From contig NZ_CP022685.1 of the NCBI RefSeq assembly GCF_002556545.1, forward strand, positions 2,480,001 through 2,544,000: a DNA stretch of 64,000 nt. The letters are read 5' to 3'. Origin of the DNA: Streptomyces formicae. GTDB taxonomy: Bacteria > Actinomycetota > Actinomycetes > Streptomycetales > Streptomycetaceae. How positions within the stretch are numbered: position 1 is the first letter of the stretch; each line of letters begins with the position of its first letter. The notes under the pieces are model-generated. The model was not told where the DNA came from. It saw nothing but the letters and a program-made list of their open reading frames with translations, and did no database searches. This document shows positions 43,696-52,344 of this stretch, in pieces. The position numbers were made by a program, and so were the translations under genes.

Positions 43696-44316
43696 ATGAC
43701 CGTCGAACCCGGCGTCCCCCTCCGCGCGGGCAGTCGCGAGCAGAGTGACGCCTGGTCAATCGAGCGGTCCCGGGACGAGCCCGAGCGGTTCGCCGTCCTC
43801 TTCGACCGGCACGCCGACTCCGTGTACCGGTACGCGGCACGTCGGCTCGGTCCCGAGGCGGCGGAGGACCTGATGGCGGACACCTTCGCCACCGCCTTCA
43901 AGCAGCGCCACCGCTACGACCTGGCGCGGGCCGACGCCCGCCCCTGGCTGTTCGGCATCGCGACCAACCTCATCGGCAGACACCGCAGGGCCGAGGCCCG
44001 CCGCTTCAAGGCGCTGGCCCAGGTGCCCGCGCCGGTGCAGCACGATGAGCCGGTCGCCGAGCGCGCGGTCGCCCGGGCGGGCGCCCGGGGCATCCGCCAC
44101 GAACTGGCGGCGGCCCTGGCCTCCCTCTCCCCGCGCCACCGCGACGTGGTCCTGCTCGTGGCGTGGGCCGACCTCAGCTACGAGGAGGCGGCCCAGGCCC
44201 TCGGGGTGCCCGTCGGCACCGTGAGGTCCCGGCTGCACCGGGCCCGCAGCACATTGCGCGAAGCACTGGGCGGATCCGATCCGACAGCGTTCCAGGAGGC
44301 ACACGCCCATGAATGA
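43696..44316 (+). CDS. ECF-family RNA polymerase sigma factor
   Basis: 206-residue sigma-70 family protein with region 2 (RFAVLFDRHADSVYRYAARRLG and PEAAEDLMADTFATAFKQRHRYD) and region 4 (LSPRHRDVVLLVAWADLSYEEAAQALGVPVGTVRSRLHRAR). GAAAGGAG precedes ATG 43696. The following CU044_5270-type gene overlaps by 8 bp, so its membrane protein is probably the partner that controls sigma activity, replacing a standard zinc anti-sigma. The stimulus is unknown. A GGAACC box upstream might permit autoregulation. Confidence 0.92.
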   Translation: MTVEPGVPLRAGSREQSDAWSIERSRDEPERFAVLFDRHADSVYRYAARRLGPEAAEDLMADTFATAFKQRHRYDLARADARPWLFGIATNLIGRHRRAEARRFKALAQVPAPVQHDEPVAERAVARAGARGIRHELAAALASLSPRHRDVVLLVAWADLSYEEAAQALGVPVGTVRSRLHRARSTLREALGGSDPTAFQEAHAHE

Positions 44317-45304
44317 GCTCGATGAACTGCGCGACTGGGAGGCGGGGGCTCCCCCGCTCGACGACGACACGCGCCACCGCGCGCGGGTGCGTCTGTTCGC
44401 CGCGATGAACGAGACGGCCGCCCCGCCGCGCCCGGCGTGGCGCCGCCCGGGGCTGCGCCTCGCCGTCGCCGGAGCCGTCGCGGCCGCGGTGACGGGCACG
44501 GTCCTGGTCGCGGTGAACGGCGACGACCAGGAGGAGCCCCGCGCCAACCCGCCCGCCAGCAGCGCCCCTTCGATGCGCAACGTCAGCGCGCGCGCCGTGC
44601 TGAACGGCGCGGCGGCGTACGAGCGCGCGCACGAGAGGACCGTCGCCCCGCACGACGACCAGTTCATCTACACGAAGGAGATCATCAAGGAGACCGAGGA
44701 CAAGACGGGCAAGGTCACGCGGCACGTCGACGAGAACTGGCGTTCCGTGGACGGCTCGAAGCGCTCCTGGGTCATGGAGATCGGGAAGGGGTGGTGGGCA
44801 GAGCCCCTCAAGGAGAACGAGTCGTCGTGGCCCCCGCAGGACTGGGGCACCCTCAAGAAGCTGCCGAAGGACCCGGAGAAGCTGATCCTCTCGCTGCTCC
44901 ACAAGACGGGTCCGCACGACAAGAACGACTCCCTGGACGAGATCACGGACCAGGAGTGGTCGGACATCCACTTCAGCCTCGCCGGGCTCCTCAAGCTCGT
45001 CCCCGTGATGCCGGAGGGCCTGCGCCCGGCCGCGTACGAAGCGCTCGGCATGGTCCCCGGGGTGAAGGCGGTCCCGAACCAGAAGGACGCGAAGGGCCGC
45101 ACGGGCGTCGCGATCACCTACGACGACCCGACGGTGAAGGGCACCCCGTACGGCGGCTTCTTCATCTTCGACGCCCGGACGTACCAGTTCCTGGGCTTCC
45201 GCGACGAGCGGTCCTCGGGTGACGGCAAGGACAGGAAGGTGTACACCCAGCTCTCCTACCTGGACAGCTGGGCGATCACCGACAAGGCCAAGCAGCGGCC
45301 CTAG
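44309..45304 (+). CDS. CU044_5270-family membrane protein, probable sigma-factor partner
   Basis: 331-residue protein: a short cytoplasmic N-terminus (LDELRDWEAGAPPLDDDTRH, about residues 4-23), one helix (about 50-70) and an extracytoplasmic domain of about 250 residues containing several Trp and charged loops. The layout is the CU044_5270 family, commonly next to ECF sigma genes in Actinobacteria. The 45-residue cytoplasmic segment would be the sigma-binding part; no HxxxCxxC zinc anti-sigma motif is present. Its stop codon shares the CTAG with the convergent EEP gene. Confidence 0.87.
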   Translation: MNELDELRDWEAGAPPLDDDTRHRARVRLFAAMNETAAPPRPAWRRPGLRLAVAGAVAAAVTGTVLVAVNGDDQEEPRANPPASSAPSMRNVSARAVLNGAAAYERAHERTVAPHDDQFIYTKEIIKETEDKTGKVTRHVDENWRSVDGSKRSWVMEIGKGWWAEPLKENESSWPPQDWGTLKKLPKDPEKLILSLLHKTGPHDKNDSLDEITDQEWSDIHFSLAGLLKLVPVMPEGLRPAAYEALGMVPGVKAVPNQKDAKGRTGVAITYDDPTVKGTPYGGFFIFDARTYQFLGFRDERSSGDGKDRKVYTQLSYLDSWAITDKAKQRP

Positions 45305-46062
45305 GCCGCGGGCACCCTGAGGGCGGCCAGGACCGGCAGATGGTCCGTGGCCGCCCTCAGGTCCGTCCCGGTCACCCCAGGCAGGTCCGACGGCACGCCG
45401 CAGCCGAGGACTTCGACGTCCGAGGTGGCGAAGAGCGCGTCGATGCGCTGGTGCGGGTCGACGGGCGTCGAGGTCTGCTCGCCGCCCCAGGGCCGCACGG
45501 CCCAGCAGTCCTGGAGCGCCGAGGCGAGACGGCGGAACGTCCGTCCCTCGGGGCGTTCGTTGAGGTCGCCGCCCGCGACCGCGTGCGCCACGCCCAGCTC
45601 CGCGAGCCGGTCGAGCAGCAGCCCGCCCTGCGCGTACCGCTCGTCCTTCTGCAGGCTCAAGTGACAGCTGAGGACGCCGATCCTGGCCCCGCCGAAGCGG
45701 ACGACGGCGGTGGCGAAGCCGCGCCGGTGCAGGCCGGGGGTGAGCGGGAGCAGTACGTCCTCGGTCCGCTCGACGGTCGCGCGCAGCGAGCAGAGCAGCG
45801 CGGGGCCCGCCGCGCTGCCGCCGCCGGAGAGGATCACCAGGTCCGCCGCGCGCGCGAGCCTGGCCAGCTTCTTGCGCCAGCGGAAGAACCTCGGCGCCTC
45901 CTGGATCAGGACCAGGTCAGGGGAGCAGGCGGCGATGACCCTGGCGAGCGCGTCGGTGTCGTCGCGCATCGAGCGGATGTTGTAGCTGAGCACCCGGATG
46001 ACGGCCGAACCGTCTGCTTCGGTGCGGGAGTTGGGAAGCGAGGAGGTCGAGCTCGTCGGCAT
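45301..46062 (-). CDS. Endonuclease/exonuclease/phosphatase-family protein
   Basis: About 253-residue metal-dependent EEP hydrolase. Active-site blocks are in order: VLSYNIRS (about residues 24-31), DLVLIQEAP with catalytic Glu (about 49-57), VLSCHLSLQ, AGGDLNERPEGR near 161-172, and the final TDHLPVLA with catalytic His near 239-246. No signal peptide is evident; the N-terminal 20 residues are Ser/Thr-rich. Substrates in this superfamily range from DNA and RNA to sphingomyelin and inositol phosphates; the short length gives no clue. ATG 46062 is used; no good ribosome site exists for it. Confidence 0.88.
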   Translation of the reverse strand: MPTSSTSSLPNSRTEADGSAVIRVLSYNIRSMRDDTDALARVIAACSPDLVLIQEAPRFFRWRKKLARLARAADLVILSGGGSAAGPALLCSLRATVERTEDVLLPLTPGLHRRGFATAVVRFGGARIGVLSCHLSLQKDERYAQGGLLLDRLAELGVAHAVAGGDLNERPEGRTFRRLASALQDCWAVRPWGGEQTSTPVDPHQRIDALFATSDVEVLGCGVPSDLPGVTGTDLRAATDHLPVLAALRVPAA

Positions 46063-46079
46063 GGCGATCAAGATACGCG

Positions 46080-46119
46080 AACGCCGGACGGGCTGGGGAG
46101 AACCAGCCCGTCCGGCGTT
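46080..46119. repeat. Dispersed intergenic hairpin repeat, family B
   Basis: AACGCCGGACGGGCTGG pairs perfectly over 17 bp with CCAGCCCGTCCGGCGTT around a 6-nt loop, followed by TGAGGACGAG. This exact element type recurs between genes in many Streptomyces chromosomes. It lies between glkA, whose minus-strand transcript runs into it, and the EEP gene start. Confidence 0.85.
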
Positions 46120-46164
46120 TGAGGACGAGCGCGCGGCGCGATGGGCGGCGCCCCCGTCACAGAG

Positions 46165-47118
46165 TCACATGACCGGATCGGGCTCCCGCGCCAGGTCCGC
46201 CGCGCCGACCAGGCCCGCCTTGTTGCCCAGCTGGGCGGCGATGACCTGGGCCTCGGGGCGCCAGTTGCTGCCCACCAGCCAGCGCTTGAAGGACTTGCGG
46301 ATCGGGTCGAGGACCAGCTCGCCCTCGTCCGAGAGGCCGCCGCCGATGATGAAGGCGGACGGGTCAAAGAGCGAGGCCAGGTCGGCGAGACCGGCACCGG
46401 CCCAGCGGGCCAGCTCGCGGTAGGAGTCGACGGCGACCGCGTCGCCCTGCCGTGCGGCCATCGAGATGTGCTTGCCCTCGATGCCGTCGGGGGTGCCGTC
46501 GCCGAGCGAGAGCAGGTACTCGGCGTTCTCCGGGGTGGCGTTGGCGCGCTGCTTCGCGTACCGCACGAGGGCGCGGCCCGACGCGTACTGCTCCCAGCAG
46601 CCCTGGCTGCCGCAGCCGCAGAGCAGGCCGTCCGGGACCATCCGGATGTGGCCGAACTCGGCGGCCACGCCGAAGTGGCCGCGGCGCAGCTTGTTGCCGA
46701 TGATGATGCCGCCGCCGAGGCCGGTGCCGAGCGTGATGCAGATGACGTTGCGGTGGCCCTTGCCGCCGCCGAACCGGTACTCGCCCCACGCGGCGGCGTT
46801 GGCGTCGTTCTCCACGACGACCGGGAGGCCGACGCGCTTCTCGACCTCGTCCTTGAGCGGTTCCTGGCGCCAGTCGATGTTGGGCGCGAAGTAGACCGTG
46901 GAGCGCTGGCGGTTGACGTAGCCGGCGGCGCCGATGCCGACGCCGACGATCTCGTGACCGGCCCGCGCGCCCTCCACGGCGGAGGCGATCGCGTCCACGA
47001 TGGCCTCGGAAGTACCGGGGGTCGGCACCTTGAAGGTCGAGAGGATGGTGCCGTCCTCGTCGACCACGCCGGCCGCGATCTTCGTGCCGCCGATGTCGAC
47101 GCCGATGGTGAGTCCCAT
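46165..47118 (-). CDS. glkA: ROK-family glucokinase GlkA
   Basis: ATP-dependent glucose kinase and, in Streptomyces, a key player in carbon catabolite repression. The 317-residue protein has the phosphate loop DIGGTK (residues 8-13), catalytic Asp105 in ENDANAAAWGEY, GLGGGIIIG, and the ROK zinc site with His157 and Cys167, Cys169 and Cys174 in CGCGSQGCWEQYASG. This is exactly the length and pattern of S. coelicolor GlkA. ATG 47118 follows GAGGGA. DUF5304 and the ArsA-like gene follow upstream on the same strand. Confidence 0.97.
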   Translation of the reverse strand: MGLTIGVDIGGTKIAAGVVDEDGTILSTFKVPTPGTSEAIVDAIASAVEGARAGHEIVGVGIGAAGYVNRQRSTVYFAPNIDWRQEPLKDEVEKRVGLPVVVENDANAAAWGEYRFGGGKGHRNVICITLGTGLGGGIIIGNKLRRGHFGVAAEFGHIRMVPDGLLCGCGSQGCWEQYASGRALVRYAKQRANATPENAEYLLSLGDGTPDGIEGKHISMAARQGDAVAVDSYRELARWAGAGLADLASLFDPSAFIIGGGLSDEGELVLDPIRKSFKRWLVGSNWRPEAQVIAAQLGNKAGLVGAADLAREPDPVM

Positions 47119-47170
47119 GAATCCCTCAGTTCGATCGAGCCCCGCTACGGCCCACCGTACCCGAGGGGGG

Positions 47171-47650
47171 TCAGTCCAGATCGATGTGTTCGCCCGACGA
47201 GGGCCCCTCGTCGGGGCGGTCGTCGCCGCGCGCGCCGCCCCGTGCGCCGCCGCTCGCCTCGTCGTCGTCCCGGGTCCAGCGGCCCTCCTGTCCCGTGACC
47301 GCCGAGCGGTAGGCGGCGAGCAGCTCGGAGCCCGCGGCGGCGAGGTGGTCGAAGACGTCGGGGTTGCGCTCGATGACCGGCTCGACGACGGCCTTCGCCT
47401 CTCTGACGACCTGCTTCAGGGTCTGCTCGACGGCCCCCTGCGCGACGGCGCCGAGCAGCGGCGCCTGGAGCCCGGAGAGCTTGTCGGACACGGCGTCAAC
47501 GAGCTTGCGCAGCTCCTCGGCGGCCGACCCGGGCGGCGGGCCGTACTGCGCGCGGCGCCGGGCCTTCTCCGCCGCGAGGTCCTCGGCGCACGCCTTCTCC
47601 CAGGCGTCGGCGTCGACTTCGGGGGTGTCCCGCTCGGTGGCATCGCTCAT
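47171..47650 (-). CDS. DUF5304 protein
   Basis: 159-residue soluble protein starting MSDATERDTPEVDADAWEKACAEDLAAEK, the DUF5304 pattern found in Streptomyces next to glkA. It is helical with charged N-terminal half (residues 10-40) and amphipathic helices (about 45-115), and ends in a Gly/Asp/Glu-rich disordered tail. Function is unknown. Genomic position between glkA and the ArsA-like gene is conserved in the genus; involvement with either is unproven. Confidence 0.85.
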   Translation of the reverse strand: MSDATERDTPEVDADAWEKACAEDLAAEKARRRAQYGPPPGSAAEELRKLVDAVSDKLSGLQAPLLGAVAQGAVEQTLKQVVREAKAVVEPVIERNPDVFDHLAAAGSELLAAYRSAVTGQEGRWTRDDDEASGGARGGARGDDRPDEGPSSGEHIDLD

Positions 47651-47684
47651 GTCTTACGACGTTACCCGAATGGCGGTAGCACGT

Positions 47685-48848
47685 TCACCGGTCGCGCGGC
47701 CACAGGTCCGGGTCGGGCGTGAACCGCACGCGCAGCTCGCCCTCGCGGAGCCCGGCGCCCGCGACGGTGCAGCGGCGCAGCGCGGACGGCAGGGTGACGA
47801 TGCGGCGGAAGGGGCCCGCGGTGACGACGAGTTCGTCGCCGCGCCTGATGAGGCCGAGCTCCTCGCGTACGACACCGGGGAGCGGGATGTGCCACACGAA
47901 CACGCGCCCGCCGCCGTCCTCGGCCGTGGCCTCGGTGACGGGCCAGGCGACGGGGCCGGGGGCGGCGTCCGGCGCGGGCACGCCGAGGGCGGCGAGCTCG
48001 TCGGCGCCGCGCGGGTCACGGCCCAGGTGCGGGACGCGGACGACCCGGTCGTACGCCGTCTCCCACTCCGCGAGCGTCTTGTGCTGCTGGGCCGCGAGCG
48101 CCGCGAGCCAGGTGTCGGCGGACGCGTCGGGCAGGATCCGGTTGGCGATCACGAGGTCGGTGCGCAGGCCGTGCAGGGCGAGTCCCGCGGTGGCGGCGCG
48201 CAGCGCGTCGGCGCCGCCGGGGCCCGGCCCCGCGACCAGGCGGACGGTGGTGTCCGGCGCCTCGACCAGGGCCTGGACGGCGGCGAGTTCGTCCTCCCAG
48301 CGGGCGGCCGTCTCGTACAGCCAGGCGGCGGGCATCGGGACGCCCGCGAGGCGGCCGAGCATCGGGCGCAGCGCGCGGGCCGCCTGCCGCTCGGGCGGGA
48401 GCAGCCTGCGCAGGTAGCGGCGGAGCTGCTCGGGAAGGGCGAGGGCGGCGAGGGCCTTGGGGGCGGCGGGCAGGTCGACGACCACGGTGTCGTGGGCGTC
48501 CTCGCGCGCGGCGTCCCGCAGGGCGCGCAGCAGGGCGAGCTCGTCGCCGCCGGGCAGCGGGGTCAACTCCTCGCCGTCGAGGCGGTCGGCGCCGAGCAGC
48601 TCGAAGACGGATCCGGCCCGCTCCTGGAGGGCGACCAGGTCGTCCCTGAACCGGTCGTCGGGGGTGAGCCGCAGCGCGGTGAGGCCGGGGTGCGCGTCCG
48701 GGGCGCCGAGCGCCGCACCGAGGGTGTCGGTGCGGTCGGCGGAGATCACCAGGGTCCTGCGGCCCGCGCGGGCGGCGGCGAGCGCGGTGGCGGCGGCGAC
48801 GGTGGTACGCCCGGCGCCGCCGGGGCCGGTGACGAGGAGGGTGCGCAT
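47685..48848 (-). CDS. ArsA/Get3-like ATPase with altered P-loop
   Basis: 387-residue member of the SIMIBI ArsA-like ATPases. The P-loop at residues 8-16 reads GPGGAGRTT; both lysines of the usual KGGxGKT motif are replaced, the second by Arg14. The DTVVVDLPAAPKAL switch II block is also altered. In M. tuberculosis, Rv2184c lies at the corresponding place next to the SRPBCC gene Rv2185c. Tail-anchored-protein targeting or a lipid-linked role is possible, but the P-loop change makes ATP hydrolysis doubtful. No arsenic gene is nearby. Confidence 0.88.
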   Translation of the reverse strand: MRTLLVTGPGGAGRTTVAAATALAAARAGRRTLVISADRTDTLGAALGAPDAHPGLTALRLTPDDRFRDDLVALQERAGSVFELLGADRLDGEELTPLPGGDELALLRALRDAAREDAHDTVVVDLPAAPKALAALALPEQLRRYLRRLLPPERQAARALRPMLGRLAGVPMPAAWLYETAARWEDELAAVQALVEAPDTTVRLVAGPGPGGADALRAATAGLALHGLRTDLVIANRILPDASADTWLAALAAQQHKTLAEWETAYDRVVRVPHLGRDPRGADELAALGVPAPDAAPGPVAWPVTEATAEDGGGRVFVWHIPLPGVVREELGLIRRGDELVVTAGPFRRIVTLPSALRRCTVAGAGLREGELRVRFTPDPDLWPRDR

Positions 48849-48897
48849 AAGGGTGAACCGTACGTCAGCGGTGTCGGAGGACGCCGAGGGCGTCAGC

Positions 48898-49338
48898 TCA
48901 CGCCTTGCTCGTCTCCACCCGCTGCTTGAGGCCCGCCAGGGCGCGGTCGATGATGACCTTCTCGGCCTTGCGCTTGATCATGCCGAGCATCGGGATCTTG
49001 ACGTCGACGGTGAGCCGGTAGGTGACCTCGGTGCCGGAGCCCGCGGGCTTCAGGAGGTAGGAGCCGTCCAGGGAGCGCAGCATCTGCGACTTGACGAGGG
49101 TCCAGCTGACCTCGTCGTCGCCGGTCCAGGTGTAGCCGAGGGTCTGGTCGTCCTTGATCGCGCCCGCGTCCATGACGAGGCGGACCTGCTTGGCGCGGCC
49201 CTGCTCGTCGGTGGCGAGGACCTCGGCCTCCTTCACCTCTCCCGTCCAGTCCGGGTAACGCGCGAAGTCGGCGATCACTCCCATGACCTCGGCCGGTGCC
49301 GCCTCGATCGTGATGCTCGAGCTGGTGTGTTCCGCCAT
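48898..49338 (-). CDS. SRPBCC (START-like) family protein
   Basis: 146-residue single-domain protein with a START/Bet v 1-like ligand-binding fold, recognised from ITIEAAPAEVMGVIADFARYPDWTGEV (about residues 9-35), typical of SRPBCC and polyketide-cyclase proteins, and GSYLLKPAGSGTEVTYRLTVDVKIPM near residues 92-117. Such proteins bind hydrophobic ligands in a central cavity. Its M. tuberculosis counterpart is Rv2185c. GGAGGAG precedes ATG. It is upstream of the ArsA-like gene on the same strand and they may work together. Confidence 0.9.
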   Translation of the reverse strand: MAEHTSSSITIEAAPAEVMGVIADFARYPDWTGEVKEAEVLATDEQGRAKQVRLVMDAGAIKDDQTLGYTWTGDDEVSWTLVKSQMLRSLDGSYLLKPAGSGTEVTYRLTVDVKIPMLGMIKRKAEKVIIDRALAGLKQRVETSKA

Positions 49339-49411
49339 CGCTGTGGCTCCTCCAGATGCGGTACGGGATAAGACGGTGTGTACCGCGTGAAGGCTACCGC
49401 GCGCCGCGGTG

Positions 49412-50182
49412 TCACCACTCCAGGGCCCAGGGCCTGCCGGACCCGGCGAAGTGCCCGACGTTCACGCACTCCGTCGCGCCGACCCGCATGCGCCGGACGA
49501 GGGGTTGGTGCACATGGCCGAAGAGCGCGTACTTCGGACGGGTGCTGCGGATGGCGTCGAGCAGCGCGACGCTGCCCCGCTCGAAGCGGCGGGCCACGGT
49601 GTCGTAGAGGAGCTCGGGGATCTCCGGCGGGATGTGGGTGCAGAGCACGTCGACCTCGCCGACGGCCTCGATCTTGGCCGCGTACTCCTCGTCGCTGATC
49701 TCGTAGGGCGTCCGCATGGGGGTGCGCAGGCCGCCGCCGACGAAGCCGAAGACGCGGCCGCCGATCTCCACGCGCTCGCCGTCCAGGACGGTGGTGCCGG
49801 GCCCCGCGTACTCCGGCCACAGGGTCGGCATGTCGACATTGCCGTAGGTGGCGTACGTAGGCGTGGGGAAGGCGGCGAACATCTCGGCGTACTGCTTGCG
49901 CACCGCGCGCTCGATCGCGGGCCGCCGGTCGACGCCCGCCCAGAGCTCCGCGCCGAACGCCCTGGCCTCCTCGAAGCGCCGCGCGGTGCGCAGCTCCACG
50001 AGGCGGCCCGCGTTCCGGGCGCCGAACAGGTCGGGGAAGATCCCGCGCGAGTGATCGGCGTAGTCGAGGAAGAGCACGAGGTCGCCGAGGCAGACGAGCG
50101 CGTCCGCGCCGTCCCCCGCGCGGGCGAGGTCCGCCGCGTTGCCGTGCACGTCACTGACCACATTGACCCGGAAAGCTGGCAT
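49412..50182 (-). CDS. Calcineurin-like metallophosphoesterase
   Basis: 256-residue two-metal phosphoesterase. Metal-binding motifs are in order: VVSDVHGN (about residues 8-15), CLGDLV near 32-37, a YGNVD with the family's GNHE-type Asn, CTHIPPEIP near 183-191, and FGHVHQP near 224-230. Such enzymes hydrolyse phosphodiesters or nucleotide phosphates; the exact substrate is not apparent. The ATG start is placed by homology, although no clear ribosome site is visible. It is divergent from the acyl-CoA synthetase gene. Confidence 0.9.
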   Translation of the reverse strand: MPAFRVNVVSDVHGNAADLARAGDGADALVCLGDLVLFLDYADHSRGIFPDLFGARNAGRLVELRTARRFEEARAFGAELWAGVDRRPAIERAVRKQYAEMFAAFPTPTYATYGNVDMPTLWPEYAGPGTTVLDGERVEIGGRVFGFVGGGLRTPMRTPYEISDEEYAAKIEAVGEVDVLCTHIPPEIPELLYDTVARRFERGSVALLDAIRSTRPKYALFGHVHQPLVRRMRVGATECVNVGHFAGSGRPWALEW

Positions 50183-50346
50183 GCCGATCACCCTAGGACG
50201 GGCACCGCGCGACGGGTAGGGGCCCTGGGCAGCGGCCGGACCTGCGGTTACTTCCGAGTCGGGAAGACGGTGGCGTACTGTGCGATTCAGACCACAACGA
50301 CGTGTGACGCACCGAACATCTGGGCCTGCCCCCCTATCGAACAAGC

Positions 50347-50362
50347 CATACCGATGGGTAAC
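50347..50362. promoter_or_regulatory. Candidate operator upstream of the acyl-CoA synthetase gene
   Basis: CATACCGATGGGTAAC contains the dyad TACC-GATG-GGTA (50349-50360). It lies in the divergent gap upstream of the acyl-CoA synthetase gene, about 120 bp before its start, where a lipid-responsive repressor might bind. The rest of the 50183-50480 gap shows no gene or clear promoter. Confidence 0.3.
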
Positions 50363-50480
50363 GTCCGGGCAGTCCAGTAGTGCTCGGCCCTCCCCCCGCT
50401 CGAGCACCTGCCCGATCTTGGACCGCACCGTCGCAGCACACAACGTCGTGGCGCCGGCGCCCTATGTAGGAGCAGCAGTC

Positions 50481-52277
50481 TTGCGCGAGTTCAGCCTTCC
50501 GGCCCTGTACGAGGTCCCTGCGGACGGCAATCTGACCGACATCGTCCGCAGAAATGCCGCGCAGCACCCGGATGTCGCCGTCATCGGCCGCAAGACCGAA
50601 GGCCGCTGGCAGGACGTCACCGCCAAGACCTTCCTCGCCGAGGTGCGCGCCACCGCCAAAGGTCTGATCGCCTCCGGCGTCGCGCCGGGCGACCGCGTGG
50701 GCCTGATGTCCCGCACGCGCTACGAGTGGACCCTCCTCGACTTCGCCATCTGGTACGCGGGCGCGGTGACCGTGCCGGTGTACGAGACGAGTTCGGCCGA
50801 GCAGATCCAGTGGATCCTCGGCGACTCGGGCGCCGTGGCCTGCTTCGTCGAGCTGGACGTGCACGCCGCGGCCGTCGAGTCCGTGCGCGACCGGCTGCCC
50901 TCGCTCGCCGACGTCTGGCAGATCGACAAGGGCGGCATCGAGGAGCTGAACCGCGCGGGCGCCGACGTCACGGACGAGGCCGTCGACGAGCGCGGCGCGG
51001 TCGCGGGCGCCGACGACCCGGCCACCATCGTCTACACCTCGGGCACCACGGGCCGCCCCAAGGGCTGCGTCCTCACGCACCGCAGCTTCTTCGCCGAGTG
51101 CGGCAACGTGGTGGAGCGCCTCAAACCCCTGTTCCGCACGGGCGACTGTTCGGTCCTCCTCTTCCTTCCCGTCGCGCACGTCTTCGGACGGCTCGTCGAG
51201 GTCGCCGCGCTGATGGCGCCGATCAAGCTCGGCCACGCGCCCGACGTCAAGAACCTCACGGACGAGTTGGCGTCGTTCCGGCCGACCATGATCCTCGGCG
51301 TCCCGCGCGTCTTCGAGAAGGTCTACAACTCGGCGCGCGCCAAGGCGCAGGCCGACGGCAAGGGCAAGATCTTCGACAAGGCCGCGGACACGGCGATCGC
51401 CTACAGCCGCGCGCTCGACACCCCCGCGGGGCCCTCGCTCGGCCTGAAGATCAAGTACAAGGTCTTCGACAAGCTCGTCTACAGCAAGCTGCGCGCGGTG
51501 CTCGGCGGCCGCGGCGAGTACGCGATCTCCGGCGGCGCCCCGCTCGGCGAGCGCCTCGGCCACTTCTTCCGCGGCATCGGCTTCACGGTCCTCGAGGGCT
51601 ACGGCCTGACCGAGTCCTGCGCCGCCACCGCCTTCAACCCCTGGGACCGCCAGAAGATCGGCACGGTCGGCCAGCCGCTGCCGGGCTCCGTCGTGCGGAT
51701 CGCCGACGACGGCGAGGTGCTGCTCCACGGCGAGCACCTGTTCAAGGGGTACTGGAACAACGAGGGCGCCACCGAGGAGGCCCTCGCCGACGGCTGGTTC
51801 CACACGGGCGACATCGGCACGCTCGACGAGGACGGCTATCTGCGCATCACCGGGCGCAAGAAGGAGATCATCGTCACCGCGGGCGGCAAGAACGTCGCCC
51901 CGGCCGTGATCGAGGACCGCATCCGCGCGCACGCGCTGGTCGCCGAGTGCATGGTCGTCGGCGACGGCCGCCCGTTCGTGGGCGCGCTCGTCACCGTCGA
52001 CGACGAGTTCCTCGGCCGGTGGGCCGCCGAGCACGGCAAGCCCGCCGACGCCACGGCGGCCTCGCTCCGTGACGACGCGGACCTGCTCGCGGCGATCCAG
52101 AGCGCGGTGGACGACGGCAACGCGGCGGTCTCCAAGGCGGAGTCCGTACGCAAGTTCCGGATCCTCGGGTCGCAGTTCACGGAGGAGTCCGGCCACTTGA
52201 CGCCTTCGCTGAAATTGAAGCGGAATGTGGTGGCGAAGGACTACGCGGACGAGATCGAGGCGATTTACCGCGGGTAG
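50481..52277 (+). CDS. Long-chain acyl-CoA synthetase (FadD15-like)
   Basis: Activates fatty acids to acyl-CoA through an acyl-adenylate. The 598-residue protein has the AMP-binding P-loop YTSGTTGRPKG near residues 187-197, the LEGYGLTESCAA block near 372-383, and the C-terminal hinge ITGRKKEIIVTAGGKNVAP with the catalytic Lys further on. TTG 50481 (LREFSLPAL) is chosen because AGGAG lies 8 bp upstream; longer in-frame starts run into non-coding-looking sequence. Synteny matches fadD15 of M. tuberculosis next to pimB'. A 46-bp palindrome lies past its stop. Confidence 0.93.
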   Translation: MREFSLPALYEVPADGNLTDIVRRNAAQHPDVAVIGRKTEGRWQDVTAKTFLAEVRATAKGLIASGVAPGDRVGLMSRTRYEWTLLDFAIWYAGAVTVPVYETSSAEQIQWILGDSGAVACFVELDVHAAAVESVRDRLPSLADVWQIDKGGIEELNRAGADVTDEAVDERGAVAGADDPATIVYTSGTTGRPKGCVLTHRSFFAECGNVVERLKPLFRTGDCSVLLFLPVAHVFGRLVEVAALMAPIKLGHAPDVKNLTDELASFRPTMILGVPRVFEKVYNSARAKAQADGKGKIFDKAADTAIAYSRALDTPAGPSLGLKIKYKVFDKLVYSKLRAVLGGRGEYAISGGAPLGERLGHFFRGIGFTVLEGYGLTESCAATAFNPWDRQKIGTVGQPLPGSVVRIADDGEVLLHGEHLFKGYWNNEGATEEALADGWFHTGDIGTLDEDGYLRITGRKKEIIVTAGGKNVAPAVIEDRIRAHALVAECMVVGDGRPFVGALVTVDDEFLGRWAAEHGKPADATAASLRDDADLLAAIQSAVDDGNAAVSKAESVRKFRILGSQFTEESGHLTPSLKLKRNVVAKDYADEIEAIYRG

Positions 52278-52344
52278 CGTTGGCGGGGCGCCCACTCGCC
52301 GTGGGGCGTTGGCTGTGCTGCGACCGCGGGTCCGTCGTGGTCGC

